Of a stretch of DNA of 14,076 nucleotides, positions 1 to 7,268 are shown in pieces (the stretch's first letter is position 1; every line of letters starts with the position of its first letter). The position numbers and the translations under genes were made by a program. The DNA lies in the NCBI GenBank assembly GCA_000310025.1, contig FN649741.1, positions 3,483,563 through 3,497,638 of the forward strand, given 5' to 3'. Below the pieces are notes generated by a model. The model was not told the origin of the DNA, did no database searches, and saw nothing but the letters and a program-made list of their open reading frames with translations. Source of the DNA: Ectocarpus siliculosus (lineage: Eukaryota > Sar > Phaeophyceae > Ectocarpales > Ectocarpaceae).

Positions 1-352
1 GCGTATGGTGGAGCAACCCGCGGCGGCGCCGGCGGCGCCGACGCCGACGCGGCCCCCGCCCCAGCCGCTGCCGCTGCTGCTGCTGCCGGCCGCCTTGGCC
101 CACGTCCTGCATGCCCGGCGGGCCTTCGTCCTCGGCCGGCTCTACCTCGCAGCTACTGCTGTAGTCGGTGTCGTCGCCTTCGTCGTCGACCGCAACCCAC
201 GGGTTGCGCTGCTGCCGCATGATGGCCACGGGCCGCTTTCTTTCCCCGACGATGACCACGTCGGCGGTGGCCGAGTCGTCCCGCCCCGCAGCGGCGGACT
301 CCTGCCTGGCCATCACCCCGTGGAGGATCGCGATGCCGCTCGTGAGATGGTC
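1..352 (-). CDS. EDRF1: EDRF1 exon 8 (partial, runs to window edge)
   Basis: The minus-strand frame encodes DHLTSGIAILHGVMARQ, a Ser/Ala linker, DVVIVGERKRPVAIMRQRNP and an acidic stretch, then Gln/Arg-rich sequence to the edge. It resembles in position the conserved helix after the acidic linker of EDRF1, but the match is weak. The first AG after the C-rich tract (about 397-409) is CTGAAG|GAC at 353/352, phase 0. The same frame reads ALAAACSVLK upstream of that AG, which also looks coding. A possible phase-0 donor GAG|GTAGAG sits at 146/145; the high GC to its left argues for coding sequence, so the end is left open. Confidence 0.5.
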
Positions 353-3300
353 CTTCAGAACAGAACACGCGGCAGCCAAAGCGTCCGCGAGAAGGGGAGG
401 GGGGGGGGGTATGGTATGGTGACAACGTTAGCGTGGATAAGAGACGCGGGCAGGACGGCTAGCTCGCAATTGCTTTACCTTGTGGTGAGCCGGCCGGATT
501 CTCAGCAAGCATGCAGGGCGATGGAAAGTGCGATTTGTTGGCCCCACGTTGTTCCTCCTATGCTGCTGTTGTCGCGAATCTCGCTGAAAAGGGTGCACCT
601 TCAGGACTGTGAGACGATAGCCGATTCGTACCTTACTTTGACCGCGAGCCTACACGGCTGTGTGGATGAAACGTACATACCCGTCTCCCGTGCCTACCGT
701 AAGGCGAAAAAAAAAAAAAAAAGCTGCCACCTGCGCTCTATCCAGGTTCTCCTCTCTCTCCCGTTCGCCCGTCTCGTCCATGTCCGCACGGCCCCTCTCT
801 TCGCCCAGAACCTCATCGCGACCATCACCATCACCGCCTCCGCCGATCCGCACACTCCCGGGGTGAGAACCCCCTCCCGCCTTTCCCTCGGCGCCGCCGC
901 TCTTTCTCGCCGCCCCGTTCTTGCGCGAACCGTCGCTCCGGTGCCTACTCTTTTTCTGCGCCGCCGCCCCCCCGTCCGCCTTGCCGCCACCACTACCCGC
1001 CACTGCCCCCTGTGCGCGCAGGGGAGGCGGAGAGGTCCAGACCTCGCCTCCTGAGTCTGCCGTCCAAACGCCAGCCTTTTGCGTGCTGGCCGTGCCCCCC
1101 CCCGCTGAAGAATGTCCCCGTGAGCTGCTGGTGCCGGTGCTGGTGCTGCCAGGCCTCGGGAGTGCTCCGTGGGTGCCCAGGTACGTGTCGGCGATGTGCT
1201 CCTGGACGGAAGCGCAGATGGTCTCGTGCCCCCCACCGCCTAGCTCGGCAAGTTCCTGTGCAGTTTAGTTTAGATTTTAAGACAAAAGCAATAGCCGATG
1301 GTGATCAGGCGGTTGCGTAAGCGGGTGTGGGGGGGGTCGGTCCGGGCGAGGTTGGCAAACAGCCTCCTTCGCGCACCACCGGCCGGTTAATGTAGCGCGG
1401 TCGATGCCAAACAAAAAGAACACATAGACAAGAGATTAGAAAGTGCTCTTGTTCCTTATCCCGCTACAAGACCGACGTCTTTTCATTGGTCAGCCGGCTA
1501 CTAGTGCGGTCGATGCAAACAATTAAGATACACACATCCACACACACACACACACATCCACACGTCAGCCGGTTAGCGCGGTCGATGTTAATAATAAAGA
1601 CACACACACACCTCCAGCAGCTGTAGAGAGTTCTCCAGCAGCTGCCGCTGCCGCCGCTGCAACTGCCGCACCACCTCCGGGCCGGCGCTCGGGCTCACGT
1701 CCAGGGGGCCGCGGGCTTCGAAGTCGGAAGACGACGACGACGACGACGACGTACCCGGGTCGTTTCCCGTGCGCCCCCCCGCGGAGCCCCTTCCGGCGGC
1801 CGGTCGACCTCCACGGCCCCAAAATTGACGCCGCGTGTGGTGAGATATCCGAAGCGCGAACCGGTAGCAGAGCATGGCGAGGAGCCACTAGGACGCGGGA
1901 GAGAGGGGGGAGGGGAAGGGAGCAAAGGCAAAAAAGTCGAAATTAAGCCGCACCGGAGAGGGGGTGATTGAGTCTGTGTGACCGTAGGTGGAAGCCAAGC
2001 GCCGGGGTGCTCGTCGAGAGGGCGGAGGTTTGGCCGCGAGCGCCGTTCGTCTTCTTCTTTCGAAAACTTGCGGGGCTCAAGACTCCAACGTCCGTGCGAG
2101 CGGTAGTCTAGGCTGGGCTACTGTTGTGCCTCCAAAACCTGAACGTTAAATCAGGCACCGCGGCAGTCTCTGCTGTTGCTGCCTGCTGCTGTACAAGAAA
2201 ATGGCTTTCTTGTCGAGCGCAAGCACGTTTAGCCCTTTTCTTTGCTCGAATTTTCACAGTCGCAAGCAAGGCGAAATCAAAGCTGCGACACACCTTCCAC
2301 CGTCGATGTCGCTGCCTGCTCAGAGCGCTCACGTCGTACAGCTGTCCACGAACGCACAAGAGGGGAACGAGAAAAGGATAGGGTCATTGGCACAAAAGTT
2401 AACACTAATAAATACACATGCATGTAAACATTCATCGTTACACACGCCGTACAGACTACGGCTGAAAGGGACCTAAAGCGTTCGCTGGAATGGCGACACG
2501 TAGACGTAGACTGCTGTAGTCCTACCCGACAGTAGAGGGCTTGCTTGGGGCGGGCTCCGGTCATAAATGCACGACAACCGACCGAACGTCACGAACACGG
2601 GAGTACCGCTTTGCTCTCACCCAGCCTCAGGCAAGTGGAACACAAAAGGCCTTGCTCGAACTTTCCTGGGCACGCCACTAGCCAATCAAACCAGGGCAGA
2701 AACAAGCGCGCAGTCCACATCCCTGCCCCCTAATGTTCAAAGAGAGGCCGTTCTTTGGTTTCGAACCCACCCGCCGGCTCACGAAATGCTACTGCTGTAG
2801 CGCCGGCAGCAAAAGGCGAAACTACCAGGTAACCTGCTGTTTTACTTGCGCCCCGCCAGTCATCGATCATTTCGTCGGGAAGCTCGCTTCTCGCGAGTCG
2901 TCTCCCCCGAATAGCGCTTGCTGCCTGCGACGGCAAGCCACCGGCTTCTCGAACGAAAATGCAAAAGAAAAGAAAACTCGGCGAGCTTTTTCTCCCCCCA
3001 GGAAACGCGTACTTCGAAGTATCGTTGCAGCTTCAACACAGCGAACTCCATGGTCTGCATAGCCAGCAAGCTTCCGCTGCTCTGAGAGCGCACAACAACA
3101 AGAATAAAAAAGGATCCGGCCGTTGTGCCAAAGAATCGGAGAACCTACCTGGACGTGCGCCGCCCCCTCGCTCCGATGCAACAGGTACGTCCCGCCCTCC
3201 CGCGAACAGTTTTCCTGTTGAAGCACAAGATAGAAAAAAATGATGTGGTAACCGGCGGTCAGCGGCGCAGTGGCTCGGAATAGCGTGGCTGGTTGCCTCG

Positions 3301-3837
3301 CGCCAAGCACCGGCGACAGCGAGCGTGGCATCGGCCGAAGAAAACCTTTTCGCGTTCGTCTTGACAGGGCGGTGAAACGAATGAGTCTATGGTACATTTT
3401 TGTAGGCATTCGCTCCAAGCAGCACAAAAAACAATTCGTGCCCGCCATAACAGGTTTTGGCAAGACTCTTCACGGTCCTATCTTCCTGCTCCAACGAAAG
3501 CGTACAACAAAATAGCAGGCCGAGAGCTGCCGTCTGCAGGCAACAACTGGTCGACAAATCGACCACCAGCACTTTCACACCTGCAGGAATCGGAGCAGCA
3601 TGGTGGCGTTGAGCTCCACCACATCTGGATCGAACATGGGCACCGGGGTACCCACTCCGACCCCGCCGCCACCGGCTCCTACATTCTGCGGGCCCCCTTC
3701 AGTCGCCGTCGCCGCCGCTGTTTTCCTCGACATGGAGCTGAGATAGGGAATGTCTTCCGTGCTCACCACTCGGCACCCCTGTTTCGTGTGCACGGGAGTA
3801 GTAAGGAGTGTGTGTGAGAGAGAGAGAGGGAGAGGGG

Positions 3838-3885
<48 letters not shown>

Positions 3886-5212
3886 CAGAGGCAAAAAGAA
3901 AGAGACCAAAACAGAGGGAGAGACGGGGAGAGACAGATACAAAGAGCGAGAGAGAGAAAATACACAAAGAGAGACAGAGACATGGCGACAGAGTGAGCAG
4001 AGACCCCGCGCAAACCCATAATCGAACAGGGCATTTGAAGGACAAGAAAAGACACCCACAGCAGAGGGCAACGAGGCACGGAACAGAAAGGGGGAACAAC
4101 AGGCTTCGGGTTGCACTGCACTTGGAGGCCTAACCCGACAGAAAAAAATGAGGCAAGCTCCTTTCTCAAACCGCCTGCGTGTCTCAGCTGTGTGGGCTGC
4201 ATTGCCTTGCGAACGTTGCGCTTTGTCCGAAAGACGAACAAGAATAAAACAAAACCACAAGCAAAACGACACAAAAGGCGCAAAACAATCCCGCCAACCG
4301 GCCGCAATCACGCCGCCAAACACGGTAAACAAGGCTTACACAACCCCCCCGCAAGCGCAAGATCGCGCAGCACCTACCTGTATGTAGCCCTTCTCCCGCA
4401 TGCAGAGCGCCAGCTCCGGCACGTTCTCCATGACGTTGTCTAGGTAGTAGTCGAGGCAGGTGCACAGGCTCAGGTCCTCGTCGCCGTCGTGCAGCCGGAC
4501 CGAAACCTGGGGGTGCTCCGCGGTGCTGCACACCGGCAAGCTGCTGCCCAGCACCAGGTGCATCCCGGCCAGCTCCCACTCGAACGAGCGCCAGAACCCA
4601 ACCGGCTCCGGCGGGCGCACCCCGAACGACTGCGCCCGAGGCCGGCTGGGCACGAGGGACAGGATGCCGCCGCCGCCGCCGCGGCCGCTGCCGGGGTCGC
4701 CGGGCACGACCAGCGCAGCGTCTTCACCGCTCGAGCTAGCGGCGGTGGCGGCGGCATCGGGCGCCCCCAGAGCCGGCCAGTTCCCTTGGTCTGTGACCGA
4801 CCACTCCTCCTCCTCCTCCTGTCCCCCGGCGGCAGTCGATGACTCGCGTCCAGCGCAAGACGAGGACGGGGCCAAGCCCTCTCTGCTTCGACCCCGTCCT
4901 CTCGATTCTGGTTCCCACCCCTTGCCGGCGTTCTTCCTCGCTTGCACTGCTGCTGCTGCCGGCGATGAAAACCTCTGTCCTCTTCTCGCAGCAGCCCCTG
5001 CTCTATTGACCCGCCGTTCGCCTTCGGGCACTCCCGATGGCGCGGTCGAATCGCCAGCAGAATGACCGCCACCCTCCTCGTGGCCATATCGCCCCCACCC
5101 CTGCTCCCCTCCATCCCCTTCCGGTTGCCTCGGCTTGCCCCCTCTGCCCACCATCACCCAACGGCCTTCCTTTTCTCCACCCCCCACCACGGTGTCACTG
5201 TTGTTGTTGTTG

Positions 5213-5253
<41 letters not shown>

Positions 5254-6531
5254 GATGCCGCCACCAATAGGGTTGGAGGCAGACGATGCCGGCGGCGGCG
5301 CAGGCGGCGCGGACACCGGAGCCTTGTCGGCGGTGGCGGCGGCGGCGGCGGCGGCGGCGGCCGCGGGGGCAAGCACCTGGTCAAGGTTGCCGTCAAGGAC
5401 CAGGGTCTGACCCACCCTGTGCAAGCCCACGGACACAGCCTCGCTCGTAAACGGTAGGTGGAAGAGCTCCCTGACGGACTCCGTTGTCCCCAGAAAGTCC
5501 AGCCCGCCTCTACCGCCGCCTGTGCTGCTGCTGCTGCCGTTGCTGCTGCGACGCCGCCCTCCTCCTCTTCCTTCTCCTTTTCCTTCGCCTCCGTCGTCTG
5601 AGCCGCAAGCGCCGTCCGCCTTGCCGCCGGGGTCAAGGGCGGACGTGTGAGGCCGACCACTCCTGAACCATGACTGGTGTCTCACCGCCCGGTCTGGCGA
5701 CCTGTCTGACCTTCGTACTGGGGAAGTAACGCTGAACTGTTCTTGTAGGCGTTCGCCATGGCAGCGGCGGGGGGGTCGCGAACGGGGGGGGGAGGGGTTA
5801 AGAAAAGCAGGCGCCCTCGTGGAATTTATTTCGTGGCTCTGTGCAGTACGCGCCCGTTCTCTATCTATGAAAGGCAGACGGTGTTCTGTACGAGCTCAAA
5901 GGAAACCTACTATAATACTGCCGTAGCTACAACTTGTGCTTTTACAAGATGTTGGCCATCACAGCAAACAACGCTCGGTGACGTACAAAGTAGTGCTTTT
6001 ATCCCAACCACCGCTGCACGCTGTACTCGCAGCATCACAGGTAAGCCATGTTTTCGCCGTCATGACGTAACGCGCTGCTGCGGCGTGCAGCGGGCGACCA
6101 TGCCCGGTTTCGAGCACAATCGGGTTGAAGATGTTGAGGAGCATGTGTCACAAGCCTCTTGGTAGGGATAGCAAAAGGCAGCGCCCATGCTGCTGCGGCA
6201 AGGTCGCTTGGAGGCTGCATATTTCAATGGATGCTTTGCTCCCTCTCGACGTGCACCACTTCTTACTGTCAACTCCTCCTGTGAGGCAAGCGTGCTCCAG
6301 CTACCCTGAAGCTTGCAGTAGAGAGGGCGCTGCCGCTATCAACACTACTGCTGTATAGCCAGCGGCAGCAGCTGTAGCGGCGAGATCAAGAGCAAGAACA
6401 GCATGCACCTCAGACCTGGCTGTCCGCCCGTTCGTGCGGCATCAAGCTGATGAGGCTCCTCATGAGCGCCGTGTCGTCCTCTGACCGGAGAGGCGACTCG
6501 CCTCGCTCCGCGGCGGCAGTCACCACCGGAC

Positions 6532-6568
<37 letters not shown>

Positions 6569-6733
6569 CCTGTGGGGAACCAAGGTTCTAATGGCCATCC
6601 CCCCCTCTTGCTCTCCGTGCCCATCTCCCCCCGCACGTGGGCTGTTGCCATCGCTACTGTTGCTCGAGGTCTCTACCGACAGCAGTAGGTCTTTCTGCAG
6701 CGGGATGATAGCCAAGGGGTGCGGATCACGCAT
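1..6733 (-). CDS. EDRF1: EDRF1 homologue (partial, 3' end beyond left edge)
   Basis: Multi-exon minus-strand gene. Proposed exons in transcript order: 6733-6416, 5736-4378, 3778-3581, 3214-3149, 2341-2294, 1887-1612, 1255-731, 352-<1. Animal EDRF1 is a nuclear factor linked to globin/GATA1 expression; plants also have homologues, so the ancestral role is broader and unknown. Conserved blocks seen, in family order: ESVRELFHLPF and HRVGQTLVLD (5377-5502); FEWELAGMHLVLGSSLPV, LDYYLDNVMENVPEL and KGYIQ (4378-4602); VSTEDIPYLSS and LRFLQ; ENCSREGGTYLLH; LYDVSALS; LCYRFALRIS and LENSLQLLE; ETICASVQEHIADTYLGT. Between blocks 1 and 2 lies a linker of about 250 residues rich in Gly, Ser and Ala, much longer than I recall from animals. 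All modelled introns are phase 0. The C-terminal TPR-like half of the family lies outside the window. Identity is from recalled family motifs, not a search; the family call is firm, the first and last exons are not. Confidence 0.85.
353..730 (-). other. EDRF1 intron 7
   Basis: 378 bp, GTGGCA to CTGAAG on the minus strand. It starts with a T16 run and has an unbroken C11 run near its 3' end. Confidence 0.5.
707..722. repeat. A16 homopolymer
   Basis: Sixteen A on the plus strand, i.e. a T-run six to eight bases inside the donor of EDRF1 intron 7. Confidence 0.95.
731..1255 (-). CDS. EDRF1: EDRF1 exon 7
   Basis: 175 codons, phase 0. The acceptor is CTGCACAG before GAACTTGCC. It begins ELAELGGGG then HETICASVQEHIADTYLGT, matching the family helix pair after LELLD (ASANYMLSELF in animals). 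The rest is an unconserved linker rich in Ser, Gly, Lys and Arg that turns acidic toward its end (GERERE), where animal EDRF1 also has an acidic linker. The donor CGCAG|GTGGCA at 731/730 is followed at once by a T-run of 16. Confidence 0.75.
1382..1587. repeat. Three dispersed copies of GCCGGTTA..GCGGTCGATG
   Basis: Copies at about 1382-1406, 1491-1515 and 1566-1587 share GCCGGYTA, a short spacer and GCGGTCGATG, each followed by an A-rich segment. All are in one orientation, within EDRF1 intron 6. Confidence 0.75.
1531..1610. repeat. CA microsatellite tracts
   Basis: Two CA-rich blocks (1531-1562 and 1600-1610) flank a copy of the intronic motif. The second supplies the GT repeat of the EDRF1 exon 6 donor. 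Confidence 0.9.
1612..1887 (-). CDS. EDRF1: EDRF1 exon 6
   Basis: 92 codons, phase 0 on both sides. The acceptor CGTCCTAG before TGGCTC follows a clear pyrimidine tract (about 1893-1920 on the minus strand). It encodes WLLAMLCYRFALRIS, resembling the plant family motif LLYRIAHRLS, then a Gly/Ser insert with an eight-Ser run from a TCG repeat, then LLENSLQLLE, which matches the family helix ending in CLELLD/CLKLLD. The donor GAG|GTGTGTGTGT lies inside a short GT repeat. Confidence 0.85.
1731..1751. repeat. ACG triplet repeat, coding (Ser run)
   Basis: Seven ACG triplets on the plus strand; TCG codons on the minus strand encode a run of eight Ser in EDRF1 exon 6. Confidence 0.95.
1888..2293 (-). 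other. EDRF1 intron 5
   Basis: 406 bp, GTGTGT to CGTCCTAG on the minus strand, with a clear pyrimidine tract before the acceptor. Nothing else recognised. Confidence 0.75.
2294..2341 (-). CDS. EDRF1: EDRF1 exon 5 (48 nt)
   Basis: A 16-codon microexon, phase 0 on both sides, bounded by CGTGGACAG before CTGTAC and AAG|GTGTGT. It encodes LYDVSALSRQRHRRWK, matching the family motif LYDLTTL that directly follows the exon 4 block. The following acidic segment of animal proteins is replaced here by a short basic stretch. Confidence 0.8.
2342..3148 (-). other. EDRF1 intron 4
   Basis: 807 bp, GTAGGT to TGGACAG on the minus strand. Contains one copy of the recurring decamer TACTGCTGTA (2790-2799). 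No gene or exon match found. Confidence 0.75.
3149..3214 (-). CDS. EDRF1: EDRF1 exon 4 (66 nt)
   Basis: A 22-codon microexon, phase 0 on both sides. The acceptor is TTCAACAG before GAAAAC and the donor is CCAG|GTAGGT. Its translation ENCSREGGTYLLHRSEG matches the conserved segment SNCTKEGHTYWLF of animal EDRF1, which follows the exon 3 block with no gap. It would be missed by length-based gene finding. Confidence 0.85.
3215..3580 (-). other. EDRF1 intron 3
   Basis: 366 bp, GTGTGA to CAACAG on the minus strand. Nothing else recognised. Confidence 0.75.
3581..3778 (-). CDS. EDRF1: EDRF1 exon 3
   Basis: 66 codons, phase 0 at both ends. The acceptor is ACACGAAACAG before GGGTGC and the donor is CTGCAG|GTGTGA. 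It encodes GCRVVSTEDIPYLSS, then a Gly/Val-rich insert, then FDPDVVELNATMLLRFLQ. This corresponds to the animal EDRF1 segment containing TEEIPNL followed by a helix ending in LSFL. It continues the protein directly after KGYIQ of exon 2. The intron pyrimidine tract is the large CT/GA microsatellite. Confidence 0.85.
3779..4377 (-). other. EDRF1 intron 2
   Basis: 599 bp, GTAGGT to AAACAG on the minus strand. Most of its 3' half is the CT (GA on plus) microsatellite; frames through it encode Leu/Ser or Arg/Glu repeats and are not genes. Confidence 0.8.
3816..3993. repeat. GA/CT microsatellite
   Basis: Purine-rich tract on the plus strand with an uninterrupted GA array at about 3840-3880 and degenerate GAGA to about 3993. 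On the transcribed minus strand it is a CT tract shortly upstream of EDRF1 exon 3. Confidence 0.95.
4378..5736 (-). CDS. EDRF1: EDRF1 exon 2 (long, two conserved blocks)
   Basis: A 453-codon exon. The 5' border is placed at the CAG before TTCAGC (5739-5737), close behind a very strong pyrimidine tract at about 5762-5810 on the minus strand; alternative acceptors are at 5717/5718 and 5673/5674. The frame stays open without an ATG up to a stop near 5895. Block 1 (5377-5502) contains LFHLPF and HRVGQTLVLD. Then follow poly-Ala, poly-Ser/Asn, basic and acidic low-complexity stretches. Block 2 (4378-4602) contains FEWELAGMHLVLGSSLPV, LDYYLDNVMENVPEL and ends KGYIQ. The donor is CAG|GTAGGT at 4378/4377, phase 0, exactly where the conserved block stops. 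Confidence 0.85.
5198..5253. repeat. CTG/TTG triplet repeat, coding (Ser/Asn run)
   Basis: Plus strand reads CTG/TTG triplets; on the minus strand AGC and AAC/AAT codons give a Ser run followed by Asn residues in EDRF1 exon 2. Confidence 0.95.
5329..5361. repeat. GGC triplet repeat, coding (Ala run)
   Basis: Nearly perfect GGC triplets encode a run of about 11 Ala (GCC) on the minus strand in EDRF1 exon 2, just after conserved block 1. Confidence 0.95.
5737..6415 (-). other. Putative EDRF1 intron 1
   Basis: 679 bp between the candidate start exon and exon 2. On the minus strand its 3' end carries a long C/T-rich tract at about 5762-5810, typical of an acceptor. No other gene was supported. 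Confidence 0.45.
6416..6733 (-). CDS. EDRF1: EDRF1 candidate first exon (start codon)
   Basis: Open frame of 106 codons starting at an ATG (6733-6731) with protein start MRDPHPLAIIPLQKDLLL, then an acidic/Gly region and a run of about 11 Ser encoded by AGC repeats. It ends in CAG followed by GTCTGA on the minus strand, a phase-0 donor that fits the proposed phase-0 acceptor of the next exon. No conserved EDRF1 block is recognisable here, as expected for the poorly conserved N-terminus. The second exon has no in-frame ATG before its first conserved block, so an upstream start exon is required, and this is the best candidate. No ATG lies upstream in this frame before 6802. Confidence 0.4.
6534..6566. 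repeat. CTG triplet repeat (Ser run)
   Basis: Eleven perfect CTG triplets; read on the minus strand as AGC they give a Ser run in the candidate first exon of EDRF1. Confidence 0.95.
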
Positions 6734-7143
6734 ACTGGGCAACCTCTGTGGTACTGCTGTACACGCGTGCCCGTACGTGTAGACGGGGGTGTTGGTCAGC
6801 AATGCGGCAACAAGCCTCTTTTTGTCTCTCGGTGTTGTTCCAGAAGATGCACAAAACGCCTCTTTTCGATTCCGGATGGAAATGATATCCTCCCCGGCTC
6901 ATCATTCCCCCCCCAAGCCTCTGTTCTCCGTCCCGTTCTTCATGGATACACACGATACCACGCACGACACACAGCGCCATTTTTCACACACCTCCCACGA
7001 CACGCCGCCCCACTCTACCGCAAGGGCTACTTTCTATAGCTAGCCGAAGGCTGCGAGAGTGCAGTCGCAGGAATCTGCAACAAAAGGTGTACGTCTTGAT
7101 TGGACAAAACCACCCGGAAAGCGCAAGTCTAACTCTCCGACAG
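6734..7143. promoter_or_regulatory. Putative divergent promoter and 5' UTRs
   Basis: 410 bp lie between the candidate EDRF1 ATG (minus) and the ATG of the membrane-protein gene (plus). No convincing coding frame is seen. A TATA-like CTATAG is at about 7035; no other core element can be supported. Its role is inferred only from head-to-head gene order and depends on the uncertain EDRF1 first exon. Confidence 0.3.
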
Positions 7144-7268
7144 ATGGTGACTTTGCTCGTGGGCACCACGCTAGCCCTTGCGGCCGGCGTTGCTGCTGGG
7201 ATACCGCTGCGGAACGACCTGGGTAACATGTCCATGGCTATCGATACCTCATCCAGCCTTGCCCGGCG
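7144..7268 (+). CDS. TPR membrane protein exon 1 (signal peptide)
   Basis: ATG at 7144, the first ATG in this frame after 7087. It encodes MVTLLVGTTLALAAGVAAG, a signal-peptide-like core without an N-terminal basic residue, then a short segment ending DTSSSLAR. The donor CGGCG|GTGAGT is near-consensus. Two leftover bases (CG) join the C at 8432 to make Arg, giving LARRYFNQGL, the usual lead-in to the family's YFNQGL motif. The ATG follows TCTCCGACAG, so an upstream non-coding exon ending here is possible. Confidence 0.75.

Larger units (their letters stand above)
1256..1611 (-). other. EDRF1 intron 6
   Basis: 356 bp, GTGTGT to TGCACAG on the minus strand. It contains three copies of a GCGGTCGATG-centred motif and CA repeats. 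Confidence 0.75.

Noticed and set aside
5-1054. 349-codon open frame on the plus strand
   Set aside because: It lies antisense to EDRF1 exons 7 and 8; its translation is repetitive Pro/Arg/Leu with no family match, as expected opposite GC-rich coding sequence.
3699-4332. Long Leu/Ser-rich minus-strand frames and the Arg/Glu plus-strand frames
   Set aside because: They are produced by the GA/CT microsatellite inside an EDRF1 intron; no start or homology supports them.
5757-5759. ATG on the minus strand as EDRF1 start codon
   Set aside because: Its frame differs from exon 2 and reaches a stop after about 25 codons; it also sits between the pyrimidine tract and the likely acceptor.
7087-7143. 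Upstream extension of the signal-peptide exon to a GTG
   Set aside because: A GTG start is not expected in a nuclear gene; the ATG at 7144 begins directly at the hydrophobic segment.
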